Assembly: GCF_964036645.1 (NCBI RefSeq)
Contig: NZ_OZ038525.1
Span: 4,468,001 to 4,532,000 of the forward strand
Length of the DNA: 64,000 nt
Source: Tenacibaculum sp. 190524A02b
GTDB lineage: Bacteria > Bacteroidota > Bacteroidia > Flavobacteriales > Flavobacteriaceae
Direction: 5' to 3'
Positions within the stretch are counted from its first letter, which is position 1. Each line of letters starts with the position of its first letter. This document shows, piece by piece, positions 1 to 8,758 of the stretch. Below the pieces are notes generated by a model that saw only the letters and a list, made by a program, of their open reading frames with translations, made no database searches and was not told the DNA's origin. The translations under genes were made by a program, and so were the position numbers.

Positions 1-411
1 GGTGAAATTATGGAGTTAAAAGATTTGAAAGAAGCTGCTGTTAAATTTATAGATAACGGAGGTGGAGTAGGTAAAGTAGTTGAAGGTGTTGAAACTGGCC
101 CATGTAATTATTGTAAGGGAGAAAGAGATCCAGAATCTTCTGACCACCCTAATAAAGCAATTATATCTGTTGAGAGTGATAGAGGTACTGAATACGGTAC
201 TTATGTTACAGTTCAGAATGAGTTATTAAGAGCTTATACTGAGTTGCGTAACAGATTATCTCAAGAAAAGTATGGGATGAGTTTTACTGAACTAGAACAA
301 GCGTTTAAAGATAGTAATAGAAAGGACGAAGCTTTAAAGAAAAAAGTTAAGGATATTAAGGATAGCTATCCTCAAGTTATTTCTGATACAGATCCTACAA
401 GTGTAAAATAA
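1..411 (+). CDS. ExbD/TolR-type biopolymer transport protein, 5'-truncated by the window edge
   Basis: The frame is open from the first base, so the N-terminal part with the membrane anchor lies outside the window and the ATG at 10 is probably internal. What remains is a soluble, periplasm-type region with a CNYC cysteine pair near the start and a lysine-rich helical tail. ExbD works with ExbB and TonB in the inner membrane to energise outer-membrane uptake. The assignment rests largely on context: the next gene, 21 bases downstream, is a clear exbD, and exbB-exbD-exbD clusters are usual in flavobacteria. The two genes are probably one operon. Confidence 0.6.
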   Translation, partial: GEIMELKDLKEAAVKFIDNGGGVGKVVEGVETGPCNYCKGERDPESSDHPNKAIISVESDRGTEYGTYVTVQNELLRAYTELRNRLSQEKYGMSFTELEQAFKDSNRKDEALKKKVKDIKDSYPQVISDTDPTSVK

Positions 412-432
412 TAATTAAAAACAAGATAGATT

Positions 433-903
433 ATGTCTAAATTTGGAAAAAAGAAAAAAGGAATGCCAGCTGTATCAACGGCATCTTTACCAGATATCGT
501 TTTTATGTTATTATTCTTTTTCATGGTAACAACTACGATGAGAGAAACGGATTTGTTAATTGACTCACCTAGGTTACCTAGTGCAACTGAAGTGAAGAAA
601 TTAGAACGTAAAAGCTTGGTAAGTACTATATACGTAGGTAAAGCAAAAGACGGAAAATACGGAACGAGTTATGATAGAATTCAGTTAAATGATAAAATTG
701 GTACGCCAGAAGATGTACCTTCTTTTATCTTTTTAGAAAGAGAGAATGTTTCTGATGCTGAAATCCCTTTTATGACTACTTCAATCAAGGCAGATAGAGA
801 GTCAAGTGTTGGTACTTTAGCTGATATCCGTGAGAAGTTAAGAGATGTAAATGCTCTTAAGCTAAGTTTGTCTACACATACAGGTAGTGCAATTAAAAAG
901 TAA
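433..903 (+). CDS. ExbD/TolR family biopolymer transport protein
   Basis: A 156-residue protein with a short basic N-terminus, one membrane segment at about residues 20-37 beginning with the conserved Pro-Asp (SLPDIVFMLLFFFMV), and a periplasmic domain. The Asp at the start of the membrane helix is the proton-relay residue of ExbD/TolR proteins. It is expected to form the proton channel with ExbB and to energise TonB-dependent receptors. It follows another exbD-like gene closely and is followed by a strong terminator, so it is the last gene of the operon. Family assignment is firm; the substrate system it serves is not known. Confidence 0.88.
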   Translation: MSKFGKKKKGMPAVSTASLPDIVFMLLFFFMVTTTMRETDLLIDSPRLPSATEVKKLERKSLVSTIYVGKAKDGKYGTSYDRIQLNDKIGTPEDVPSFIFLERENVSDAEIPFMTTSIKADRESSVGTLADIREKLRDVNALKLSLSTHTGSAIKK

Positions 904-930
904 TTTAATTTATTTTAAATATTTAAAAAA

Positions 931-957
931 GTGCAATCGATAGATTGCACTTTTTTT
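931..957 (+). terminator. Rho-independent terminator after exbD
   Basis: Perfect 8-bp stem GTGCAATC/GATTGCAC with a 4-base loop followed by seven T. It lies 28 bases after the exbD stop and ends the operon. Confidence 0.92.
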
Positions 958-1007
958 ATACGATTGTTTTATATTTTTACGTTTTATTTGATAAAAGAAT
1001 CAATACT

Positions 1008-1682
1008 ATGAATTATAGAGTTGTATGTTTATTACTATTTGTCTCTTTCTGTGGGTATTCTCAAAAAGACTCCCTGCAAATTGGTGATGCTTATTTTGAA
1101 GATCAATTATACATGGATTTTACGTATAATGTTTTATATAATCAACCAGAAGGTTTTAAAGCGAGTAGTTTTTCCTATGGAATTTCTATGGGGTATATTA
1201 AAGATATTCCATTAAAGAGAAGTGGAAAACTTGCTTTAGGAGTTGGATTAGGTTATGGATATGATTCATTTAATCACAGTATTTATGTAATACAAGAAAA
1301 TAATAAGTCAAATTTTTTTCCAGTATTAGAAGGAGCGTCCAATAATAAATTAAGGTTGCATAATATTGAAATGCCTATACAGATACGATTTAGAACTTCT
1401 GATGCTAAGAAATACTCATTTTGGAGATTATATGCAGGGATAAAGTTAATTTATAATGTAAATAATCGTTTTACATATGATGTGAACAATGTAGGAAACG
1501 TAATAACTAATCTAAATGATTTTAATAAGTGGCAAATGGGCTTAACTATGTCTGCAGGATATAGTGCTTTTAACTTTTATATGTATTACGGATTAACGCC
1601 CTTGTTTAAAAATGTAAATTATAATGGAGCAGCAATTGATACAAAGTATTTTAAACTTGGTTTAAGCTTCTTTCTTTTATAA
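1008..1682 (+). CDS. Outer-membrane beta-barrel (porin family, PorT-like) protein
   Basis: The start at 1008 is chosen because a signal peptide follows at once (MNYRVVCLLLFVSFCGYSQ) and because earlier in-frame codons run into the exbD terminator. The 224-residue product is rich in alternating aromatic and polar residues typical of beta strands (for example GVGLGYGYDSF and FWRLYAGIKLIYN) and ends with a strand finishing in F-F-L-L. This fits the small eight-stranded outer-membrane barrels annotated as porin family or PorT-like. A role in gliding or T9SS, as for PorT/SprT, is possible but not shown. Its stop overlaps the convergent neighbour by 6 bases. Confidence 0.7.
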   Translation: MNYRVVCLLLFVSFCGYSQKDSLQIGDAYFEDQLYMDFTYNVLYNQPEGFKASSFSYGISMGYIKDIPLKRSGKLALGVGLGYGYDSFNHSIYVIQENNKSNFFPVLEGASNNKLRLHNIEMPIQIRFRTSDAKKYSFWRLYAGIKLIYNVNNRFTYDVNNVGNVITNLNDFNKWQMGLTMSAGYSAFNFYMYYGLTPLFKNVNYNGAAIDTKYFKLGLSFFLL

Positions 1683-2276
1683 AATGTAATAGACTATAAA
1701 TTGACAAGTAAAGCCCAAAAAAAAGCCTATATATACTTCCTTAACAGTATGTGCTTTTAAGTAAAGCCTAGAAGAAGCTAAGAGACCAGATAATAAGATA
1801 AAGATAATAACAACAGGGATTAAATTTATTTGGTGAATCATCTGAAAAATTAAAAAATAGCTAGTAGCTCCACCAATAGATAAAAGATGTAAACTAGATT
1901 TTATTTTTAAGAAAAAGAGAAGGTATGTAATAACTAAGCCCAATACAATACCATAAAAAAGATAACTTAAATCTTCAACCGCATTTAGTTTTTTAAATAA
2001 TTGTGCTAAAGAAAATAGGAGTGCAATCATAAAAAACAAAGGAACTTTCCGCTCTTTTATGCTAAAAACTTGATAGGAATTGATGTAGCCTACAGATTTT
2101 AAGAATACTAATAATAGTAAAGGAATAATATATGTAGCCACAAAAACAATACCTAATACGGTTAATTGCTGTTGTTGGTTTAAGTTAGCAGGAGAAAATA
2201 TAAGATACAAAAGAATGCCAATAGTTGGCATTACTATAGGGTGTAATATTCCTGATATGAATTTATGCCAACTCAT
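1677..2276 (-). CDS. Multi-pass membrane protein, PAP2-like
   Basis: A 199-residue integral membrane protein with five to six hydrophobic helices. The C-terminal part (SRLYLKAHTVKEVYIGFFLGF) resembles the last catalytic motif of PAP2-type lipid phosphatases (SR, five residues, H, then normally D), but the usual Asp is Glu here and the first KxxxxxxRP motif is not evident, so enzymatic activity is uncertain. The start codon overlaps the rpoN stop by one base (TAATG), implying translational coupling in an rpoN operon. It may be a degenerate PAP2 protein or an unrelated membrane protein. Confidence 0.6.
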   Translation of the reverse strand: MSWHKFISGILHPIVMPTIGILLYLIFSPANLNQQQQLTVLGIVFVATYIIPLLLLVFLKSVGYINSYQVFSIKERKVPLFFMIALLFSLAQLFKKLNAVEDLSYLFYGIVLGLVITYLLFFLKIKSSLHLLSIGGATSYFLIFQMIHQINLIPVVIIFILLSGLLASSRLYLKAHTVKEVYIGFFLGFTCQFIVYYIL

Positions 2277-3739
2277 TAAATTTCCTTTCGTAATCTTGCA
2301 ACAGGAATATCTAATTGTTCCCTATATTTAGCAACAGTTCTTCGTGCAATAGGATATCCTTTTTCTTTTAAAAGTTTAGAAAGTTTTTCGTCTGTAAGTG
2401 GTTTTTTCTTATCCTCTTCTTGAATAACATTTTCAAGAATCTTTTTAATTTCCCTCGTTGAAACATCTTCTCCTTGATCATTTTTCATTGATTCAGAAAA
2501 GAACTCCTTAATAAGTTTTGTTCCGTAAGGAGTGGAAACATATTTACTATTAGCTACACGAGAAACTGTAGAAACATCCATATTTATTTCATCAGCAACA
2601 TCTTTTAAAATCATTGGCTTTAGTTTGCGTTCATCACCTGTTAAGAAGTATTCTTCTTGATAATGCATAATAGCACTCATGGTAACCAATAATGTTTGCT
2701 GACGTTGCTTTATAGCATCAATAAACCATTTAGCAGCGTCTAGTTTTTGTTTGATAAATAATACAGCATCTTTCTGAGCCTTACTTTTATCTTTAGAATC
2801 TTGATATCCCTTAAGCATATTATTATACTCTCTAGATACATGTAATTCAGGAGCATTTCTAGCGTTTAAGGTAAGTTCTAAGGTGCCTTCTACTATTCTA
2901 ATAGTAAAATCAGGAACAATTTGTTCTGCTATTTTATTATTACCTGCGTATGAACTTCCTGGTTTTGGATTTAGTTTGCTAATTTCTGAAATAACTTCTT
3001 TAAGTCGTTCTTCACTAATATCAAATTTGTCTAAAAGTTTTTTGTAGTGTTTTTTAACAAAATGATCAAAAGCATTTTCCAAAACCTTGATTGCTAAAAC
3101 TCTACTTTCTTTCTCAGATTTAGCTTTAAGTTGAATAATTAAACATTCTTTAAGATTTAATGCACCAACCCCAATAGGATCTAGCTTTTGAACAACATTA
3201 GTTAATACCTCAGTAACTTTTTCTTCTGTAGTAAAAACATTTTGAGTAAAAGCAAGATCATCTACTAAATCAATAATTTCTCTTCGTATATAACCACTAT
3301 CGTCAATACTTCCTACGAGAAACTCAGCAATCGCTTTTTCTTCGTCATCAATTCTAAAAGTATTTAACTGATTTTTTAAAGATTGATGAAAGCTTGTTCC
3401 AGCTGCATAAGGCACTTGTTTTTCGTCATCATCTGAAGAATAGTTATTAGCTTGAGTTTTATAACTAGGAAACTCATCATCACTTAAATATTCATCAATA
3501 TTAATATCTTCAGCTTCTATTTTTTCATTACCAGAATCGTCATAGTCAGTATCATTGGCAATAGTATCTTCAAAATTGTCAGATTCTTCTTTACCTGTAT
3601 CTAAAGCAGGGTTTTCTTCTATTTCTTGTTTCAAACGTTCTTCAAATGCTTGTGTAGGCAATTGAATAAGCTTCATCAGCTGAATTTGCTGAGGAGATAA
3701 CTTTTGAAGTAATTTTTGATGTAAACTTTGTTTTAACAT
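2276..3739 (-). CDS. rpoN: RNA polymerase sigma-54 factor RpoN
   Basis: A 487-residue sigma-54. The N-terminal glutamine- and leucine-rich activator-contact region is clear (LSPQQIQLMKLIQLPTQAF), followed by the acidic linker of region II (about residues 50-110), the core-binding domain, and at the C-terminus the RpoN box ARRTVAKYRE, which contacts the -24 element. Sigma-54 directs transcription at -24/-12 promoters and needs AAA+ activators; none is encoded in this window. It is likely translated together with the membrane protein downstream, which overlaps its stop by one base. Confidence 0.97.
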   Translation of the reverse strand: MLKQSLHQKLLQKLSPQQIQLMKLIQLPTQAFEERLKQEIEENPALDTGKEESDNFEDTIANDTDYDDSGNEKIEAEDINIDEYLSDDEFPSYKTQANNYSSDDDEKQVPYAAGTSFHQSLKNQLNTFRIDDEEKAIAEFLVGSIDDSGYIRREIIDLVDDLAFTQNVFTTEEKVTEVLTNVVQKLDPIGVGALNLKECLIIQLKAKSEKESRVLAIKVLENAFDHFVKKHYKKLLDKFDISEERLKEVISEISKLNPKPGSSYAGNNKIAEQIVPDFTIRIVEGTLELTLNARNAPELHVSREYNNMLKGYQDSKDKSKAQKDAVLFIKQKLDAAKWFIDAIKQRQQTLLVTMSAIMHYQEEYFLTGDERKLKPMILKDVADEINMDVSTVSRVANSKYVSTPYGTKLIKEFFSESMKNDQGEDVSTREIKKILENVIQEEDKKKPLTDEKLSKLLKEKGYPIARRTVAKYREQLDIPVARLRKEI

Positions 3740-3763
3740 ATTTTACAAATATAACGATTCAAG

Positions 3764-3797
3764 AAAAAAAAATCGCCATTCTATGAGGAATGACGAT
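3764..3797 (-). terminator. Terminator of asnS
   Basis: Read on the minus strand, ATCGTCATTC pairs with GAATGGCGAT (one T-G pair) and is followed by eight T. It lies between the asnS stop and the rpoN start, so rpoN needs its own promoter. Confidence 0.8.
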
Positions 3798-3823
3798 ATA
3801 TATTGTTAAGTTTTATGATTTTT

Positions 3824-5266
3824 TTAAAACTCTGCGTTTTGTGGCGTTCTAGGAAAAGGAATAACATCTCTAATATTACTCATTCCTGTGGTGAATAATA
3901 CCAAACGTTCAAAACCTAATCCAAAACCAGAATGCACAGCAGTACCAAATTTTCTAGTATCTAAATACCACCATAATTCTTCTTCTTCAATACCTAAAGC
4001 AGCCATTTTTTCTTTTAAAACATCTAAACGTTCTTCTCGTTGACTACCACCAACCATTTCTCCAATACCAGGGAATAAAACATCCATAGCACGAACTGTT
4101 TTTCCATCTTCATTTAAACGCATGTAAAATGCTTTAATGTTTGCTGGATAATCAAATAATATTACTGGACATTTAAAATGTTTTTCTACTAAATAACGCT
4201 CATGTTCAGATTGTAAATCAACACCCCATTCATCTACAGGGAATTGAAATTTTTTCTTTTTGTTAGGTTTAGAATTGCGTAAAATATCAATTGCCTCTGT
4301 GTATGAAACTCGTTTAAAGTTATTGTCAACTACAAAATGTAGCTTTTCAATAAGCGTCATCTCGCTTCTTTCTGCTTGAGGTTTCGTTTTTTCTTCTTGA
4401 GCTAACCTATTATCTAAGAATTTTAAATCATCCTGGCAATTATCTAAAACATATTGTAATACATATTTGATAAAGTCTTCAGATAAATCCATGTTAGCAT
4501 CTAAATCATTAAATGCAACTTCAGGTTCTATCATCCAAAACTCGGCTAAGTGACGTGTTGTATTAGAGTTTTCAGCTCTAAATGTTGGGCCAAATGTATA
4601 TACTTTACCTAATGCCATAGCATAAGTTTCAGCTTCAAGTTGACCAGATACTGTTAAGTTCGTTTCTTTACCAAAGAAATCTTGACTATAATCAATATTA
4701 CCATTTTCATCAACAGGTGCTTTGTTAGCTTCAAAATTGGTTACTTTAAACATCTCTCCAGCTCCTTCAGCATCTGAACCTGTAATTATTGGTGTATTTA
4801 CATAATAAAAACCATTTTGTTGGAAATATTGATGGACAGCAAATGAAAGTGCAGAACGAACACGCATTATAGCACTAAATGTATTTGTTCTAATACGTAA
4901 GTGTGCTTGTTTTCTTAATAGCTCTAAAGAGTGCCTTTTAGGTTGTAAAATAGTATTCTTTACTTCTTCAGGATCAGCGTCACCTAAAATTTCAATAGTA
5001 TTTGTTTGAATCTCTACACTTTGTCCTTTACCTTGACTTTCAACAAGTGTTCCAGTAATACTAATTGCAGCACCTGTAGAAATTCTTTTTAATAAACTTT
5101 CTTCTAAATTTTCAAAATCTACTACACATTGAATATTATTAATAGTAGAACCGTCATTTAAAGCAATAAATCGATTGCTTCTAAAAGTTCTAACCCATCC
5201 TTTTACGTGTACTTCTTGTAAAAACTTATCAGACTGTAATAGTTCTTTAACGCTACTTTTTATCAT
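3824..5266 (-). CDS. asnS: Asparaginyl-tRNA synthetase
   Basis: A 480-residue class IIb aminoacyl-tRNA synthetase that charges tRNA-Asn with asparagine. The N-terminal OB-fold anticodon-binding domain is at about residues 15-105. Class II motif 2 is visible around [16 protein letters not shown], and motif 3 is [12 protein letters not shown] near the C-terminus. The family's usual length is about 465-480. It is transcribed alone, with a promoter just upstream and a terminator just downstream. Confidence 0.97.
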   Translation of the reverse strand: MIKSSVKELLQSDKFLQEVHVKGWVRTFRSNRFIALNDGSTINNIQCVVDFENLEESLLKRISTGAAISITGTLVESQGKGQSVEIQTNTIEILGDADPEEVKNTILQPKRHSLELLRKQAHLRIRTNTFSAIMRVRSALSFAVHQYFQQNGFYYVNTPIITGSDAEGAGEMFKVTNFEANKAPVDENGNIDYSQDFFGKETNLTVSGQLEAETYAMALGKVYTFGPTFRAENSNTTRHLAEFWMIEPEVAFNDLDANMDLSEDFIKYVLQYVLDNCQDDLKFLDNRLAQEEKTKPQAERSEMTLIEKLHFVVDNNFKRVSYTEAIDILRNSKPNKKKKFQFPVDEWGVDLQSEHERYLVEKHFKCPVILFDYPANIKAFYMRLNEDGKTVRAMDVLFPGIGEMVGGSQREERLDVLKEKMAALGIEEEELWWYLDTRKFGTAVHSGFGLGFERLVLFTTGMSNIRDVIPFPRTPQNAEF

Positions 5267-5298
5267 TATAAATTATTTAATGTAGTAAATTCAAGAGG

Positions 5299-5329
5299 CA
5301 AAGATACTTTTTTAGTACTACATAAACAA
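5299..5329 (-). promoter_or_regulatory. asnS promoter, Bacteroidota type
   Basis: On the minus strand, TTG (5327-5329) and TATCTTTG (5299-5306) are separated by 20 bases. This matches the flavobacterial TTG / TANNTTTG promoter and lies 33 bases ahead of the asnS start. Confidence 0.65.
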
Positions 5330-5381
5330 TGTTAGTCTGTTACGAAATAGGAGTATATTTTTATTGGTACCTCCAAAGGGT

Positions 5382-5460
5382 ATAATACCCGAGACTTGTC
5401 TCGAAATTAAATTTATTGTCTTATTAAATGCCTCGTTGGCTTGCCCCGAGGTAGTTTACT
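5382..5460. repeat. Dispersed intergenic repeat, copy A
   Basis: A 79-base element starting ATAATACCCGAG and ending CCCCGAGGTAGTTTACT. It contains two small hairpins (CGAGAC-TT-GTCTCG and CCTCG...CGAGG). A second copy of the same length is at 25581-25659 with small indels. An open frame running through it on the plus strand is not considered a gene. Confidence 0.75.
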
Positions 5461-5467
5461 ATAAAAG

Positions 5468-5866
5468 TTATAGCGTATTTAGAGCATCTATAATAGATGC
5501 TGAAATTGTTGTTAAGGAATTTTCTATGTTTTTGTTGTTGAGTTGAATAGCAATTGTTTTTAGTCTTTTTCTTTCTGAAAAGAAAAGGTATTCATTGTTA
5601 TTTTTACAAATAACAATGAACTTTGTTGTAAGTTCTTTTCTTATAGTGATTTTAATAATATCTATAGCATTTAAATAGGGTAGGTTGGCATCAAGTATAG
5701 CCACATCAGGATTGTTAATAAGAATACTTTTCAAAGCTTTTATGCCAGAATTAGTATTTTCTTTAATATCAAAATGTAAAGTGTTTAAAACAGTATTTAA
5801 ATGTGTATTAACAAGTGGTAAGCTGTGTGCTATGACAACAGACGATAATTTAACAGGGATACTCAT
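5468..5866 (-). CDS. Stand-alone degenerate response-regulator receiver protein
   Basis: A 132-residue protein that aligns along its whole length with the receiver domain of the neighbouring regulator at 5950-6600. The phospho-acceptor Asp is kept (AILDANLPYLN, Asp59), but the acidic pair near the N-terminus is lost (IADDHP in the paralogue, IAHSLP here), the conserved Lys region has diverged, and there is no DNA-binding domain. It probably cannot be phosphorylated in the normal way and may act as a decoy or partner of the full regulator; that is inference. It has its own likely promoter with flanking palindromes. It ends 8 bases before a dispersed repeat. Confidence 0.7.
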   Translation of the reverse strand: MSIPVKLSSVVIAHSLPLVNTHLNTVLNTLHFDIKENTNSGIKALKSILINNPDVAILDANLPYLNAIDIIKITIRKELTTKFIVICKNNNEYLFFSERKRLKTIAIQLNNKNIENSLTTISASIIDALNTL

Positions 5867-5873
5867 AGTAATA

Positions 5874-5881
5874 CAAAACTA
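5874..5881 (-). promoter_or_regulatory. Likely -7 box for the degenerate receiver gene
   Basis: Minus-strand TAGTTTTG fits TANNTTTG and lies directly ahead of the start codon at 5866, which would leave almost no 5' leader. No TTG -33 element is seen at the usual distance; palindromic sites take its place. Confidence 0.45.
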
Positions 5882-5904
5882 TGAGTATCCTTTGTATTTT
5901 AAAA

Positions 5905-5942
5905 TACGTGCTGGTACGTAAAAAATTCGTACTAGTACGTAT
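5905..5942. promoter_or_regulatory. Pair of palindromic candidate operators
   Basis: Two related sites, TACGTGCTGGTACGTA (5905-5920) and CGTACTAGTACG (5928-5939, a perfect palindrome), have centres 21 bases apart, about two helical turns. The first is centred about 32 bases upstream of the -7 box at 5874-5881. The 14-base string GTACTAGTACGTAT recurs at 19887-19900 before the surface-protein operon at the same distance from its -7 box. Confidence 0.5.
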
Positions 5943-5949
5943 GGATATT

Positions 5950-6600
5950 TTATAAGTCTAAAATAATACTTTTATTATTGAGAGTCCATTTTGTTAAAGT
6001 GTTGGTTTCTCTATCTAGTTCAAGTTTAGAAATAATATTACTTCTATGTTTTTCTATAGTTCTTTTAGAAACAGACAAGGAATTAGCAATATCAGTTGTA
6101 GAGGTTTGTTGCGCAATTAATTTTAAGATTGTAGTTTCGGAAGGCGTTAAGTACTGTAGTTTTCGTAATTCATTATCAGCATATAATAAAGATGAATTGT
6201 TGAAAGATTTACTAAAATAAGAGTTGCCTTCCCATACAGATAAAATACAATTTTCTATTTCCATGAAAGAATCTTCTTTCAATAAATAACCATTAATATT
6301 TAAGGTTTTTGCTTGTGCTATATATTCAGTTTCCTTATGGAAGGATAGTATGATAAATTTTGTAGATATTTTTTTGTCTATAGCGGTTTTAATAACTTCA
6401 AAACCGTTAAGTAAAGGCATGTCAATATCCAGTAAAGCAATAGTTGGACTTAAGGTTAATATTAATTCTAAGGCTTGCATTCCATTGGCTGCTTGACCAA
6501 TTACATTGTAACCATTAGAGGTAAGTTGATCGTGGAGACCTTTTAATAGAATAGGATGATCATCGGCAATAACAATTGAAACATCTTTTTTAGACTTCAT
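5950..6600 (-). CDS. Two-component response regulator, NarL/LuxR type
   Basis: A 216-residue regulator. The receiver domain has the acidic pair (ADD, residues 12-14), phospho-acceptor Asp58 (ALLDIDMP) and Lys108 (YLLKED). A LuxR-type helix-turn-helix follows at about residues 150-195 (LTPSETTILKLIAQ, then SKRTIEKHRSNI). It overlaps the upstream histidine kinase gene by 11 bases, so the two are a cognate pair. Likely targets are the palindromic sites at 5905-5942 and 19886-19931; this is inference from shared motifs. Family assignment is firm. Confidence 0.93.
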   Translation of the reverse strand: MKSKKDVSIVIADDHPILLKGLHDQLTSNGYNVIGQAANGMQALELILTLSPTIALLDIDMPLLNGFEVIKTAIDKKISTKFIILSFHKETEYIAQAKTLNINGYLLKEDSFMEIENCILSVWEGNSYFSKSFNNSSLLYADNELRKLQYLTPSETTILKLIAQQTSTTDIANSLSVSKRTIEKHRSNIISKLELDRETNTLTKWTLNNKSIILDL

Positions 6601-8404
6601 AAGACACGGGGGTTGTAAGGTTTAAGGTAGTACCAGAATTAATTTCGCTTTCTATTTTCAATATAGAGTTAATAATTTTAGCACGTTTAATTAAGGTTTT
6701 CATTCCTAAACTGGTTGGTTGTTTGAGTTTTTCTTGAAACTGAAAACCAATTCCATTATCTTTTATTGTGGTATTAATAAAATTATTTTTTCGTTGAATG
6801 GTTATTGAAACTGACTTAGCTTCTGAATGTTTTATAATATTATTAAGTGCTTCTTGAATTATTCTATACAAATGAAGAGAGGTGGTTTTATTTAATTGAT
6901 TATCAATATTGTCAATGTCATTTGTAAAGAAGGTATTTGTGTTAGCATCTATTTCATTAATTAGCGCTTTAATGGCAGCGGTTACTCCTATAGTATCAAT
7001 ATTAGCTGGGTAAAGCCCTCTTGATAACGATCTAACTTCAGTTAATGTATTGGTAACTATTTTGTTAAATTCACTGTTTTCATGTTGTGATTTTTTACTT
7101 AAAAGTACTAATTTTTGACCTACACTATCGTGTAGCTCCCTAGCTATTCTATTACGTTCTTCTTCTTGTCCTTTAATCAAATTTCGAGTAAACTCAGCTT
7201 GAAGCTTTTGTTTTTTTATGGCAAAGTTCCTAGACTGGATGAAGTAATAAATTAAAAATAATGATAGAAAAAATAGACCACCAAATAGCATCCATTGCGA
7301 TTTTAATTTATTTTTAATGAAGAGTACTTCTGCATTGGTTTCCGCTATTTTACGTTCTTTTACTAACTGTAAACTATCATTTAGCTTTTCTTTTCTAAAT
7401 TTACTTTCTAACTCTAATCTTTGAATTTTCTTTAAATTTTTATCATTAATTAAAGAGTCAGAATATATTTTATAGAGTTTGTAGTTTTCAAGTGCTTTTT
7501 GAAATTTATTTTGTTTAGCGTATATTCTAGATATTCTTTTATAATATTTTGGGATAGATGGTTTTATTCCTTCAGCTTTAGCCATTTTTACACTTGTATT
7601 GGCATGCTTTAATGCATTTTTCCAATCTTTTAACTTTTTATATACTCCAGAAATATTATAGTTGGTTGAAATTATAGAGGCTTTATTTCCCACTTTAGTG
7701 TAATAATTAAGCCTATCTAGATTAAGTTGTAAACTTTTAGAGTATTCTTTTTTTATAGTATGTAAAACTGATAAATTACCTTTAACTCTATATAAATCTT
7801 CTTCACTATTTAATTCGGTGAAAAGTTTTTGAGCTTTTTGGTAGTAAGTTAAAGCTTTATCTAGTTGCTTCATTTTTCTGTAAGATACACCTAACATATT
7901 ATAACTAGCCGCTAATCCTTTTTTATTTTTTCCTAATTTCTCCAATATTGAAATAGCTTTTTGATAGCTTTCAATGGATTTAGGGTAATTTTTTATGGAT
8001 CTGTATACCATGCCTAAGTTGTGCATGGTGTTGGCAATGTTACTCGAATCTTTAACAGTAGAAAAAGCATCTTTAGCTTTTAAAAAAAAGTTTACAGCAT
8101 TGGCATAATCCCCTTGTTTCCTTTTAATAATGCCTAGTATGTTATAGGGAGAGCCTAAACCTCCTTCTTTTAAAAGTTTTGAATTACTTTTTACAATACT
8201 GATGGCTTTTAGAGCTTTTCCTTCTGCTTCGCTAAAATCTCTATACACTAAATATTCAGCTAAAGCTACTAATGAAAGTACTTTTTGTTCATCTGTAGTA
8301 GCCTTTGTTAGTTGTTCTTTAAGTGTATTATAATCGTTATCTTTTTGACTATAAGTTAGTTTTATGGATAAGATTAAAAAAGATAGTATAAAATACTTCT
8401 TCAT
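6590..8404 (-). CDS. TPR-containing sensor histidine kinase (HisKA_3/NarX-like)
   Basis: A 604-residue membrane kinase: signal peptide (about 1-20), TPR repeats over roughly residues 45-310, a coiled region, one membrane helix (about 370-389), then a HisKA_3 dimerisation domain with the phospho-His in ARELHDSVGQ (His425) and a HATPase domain with NNIIKHSEAK and DNGIGF. The TPR part is probably periplasmic and the kinase cytoplasmic. It phosphorylates the response regulator that overlaps its 3' end. The stimulus is unknown. Confidence 0.92.
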   Translation of the reverse strand: MKKYFILSFLILSIKLTYSQKDNDYNTLKEQLTKATTDEQKVLSLVALAEYLVYRDFSEAEGKALKAISIVKSNSKLLKEGGLGSPYNILGIIKRKQGDYANAVNFFLKAKDAFSTVKDSSNIANTMHNLGMVYRSIKNYPKSIESYQKAISILEKLGKNKKGLAASYNMLGVSYRKMKQLDKALTYYQKAQKLFTELNSEEDLYRVKGNLSVLHTIKKEYSKSLQLNLDRLNYYTKVGNKASIISTNYNISGVYKKLKDWKNALKHANTSVKMAKAEGIKPSIPKYYKRISRIYAKQNKFQKALENYKLYKIYSDSLINDKNLKKIQRLELESKFRKEKLNDSLQLVKERKIAETNAEVLFIKNKLKSQWMLFGGLFFLSLFLIYYFIQSRNFAIKKQKLQAEFTRNLIKGQEEERNRIARELHDSVGQKLVLLSKKSQHENSEFNKIVTNTLTEVRSLSRGLYPANIDTIGVTAAIKALINEIDANTNTFFTNDIDNIDNQLNKTTSLHLYRIIQEALNNIIKHSEAKSVSITIQRKNNFINTTIKDNGIGFQFQEKLKQPTSLGMKTLIKRAKIINSILKIESEINSGTTLNLTTPVSYEV

Positions 8405-8510
8405 TAGAGTTTAAAAGTTTGGTTTACAAAGGTATTCATATAAAATATAAATAATAACCACTACATAGTAAAACTTTAAATTGTTTTGAAGTGAATTAAT
8501 AAAAATAGAA

Positions 8511-8660
8511 GCTTCCCCGAGGCTCGCTGAAGCCTCTGTTGAATGAATAGAACCGTCCGTGACGTTCCGAGGACGGTTTTTTTATAGTGAAGAACTATTT
8601 CCGGTACTCGCTGATACCTTTGTTTTATCAACAAAGACAATTCCGAGTCTCGGGCATAAC
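8511..8660. repeat. Cluster of small hairpins in the 8405-8758 intergenic region
   Basis: The gap holds a row of inverted repeats: GAGGCT-CGCTGA-AGCCTC (8519-8536), AACCGTCC/GGACGGTT followed by a T run (8551-8585, terminator-like on the plus strand although no plus-strand gene precedes it), GGTA/TACC, and TTTGTT/AACAAAG. The CCCCGAGGC strings resemble parts of the dispersed repeat at 5382 and 25581. They look like decayed copies of small mobile repeats. No gene is seen here. Confidence 0.45.
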
Positions 8661-8679
8661 AACAATAACATTTTTACTT

Positions 8680-8737
8680 TAAAAATTAAAAAAGGCACCT
8701 TTTCATTCATGTCAAACAAATGAAAAAGATGCCTTTG
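8680..8737 (-). terminator. Terminator of the surface-protein operon
   Basis: On the minus strand, a long hairpin (AAAGGCATCTTTTTCATT pairing with AATGAAAAGGTGCCTTT, with one bulge and a wobble pair) is followed by a T-rich tail. It lies 22 bases after the stop of the lipoprotein gene. Confidence 0.8.
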
Positions 8738-8758
8738 CGGAGGGATTTCTAATAAAAA

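Noticed and set aside
5364..5546. Plus-strand open frame of 60 codons
   Set aside because: It consists of the dispersed repeat and the antisense of the receiver gene.
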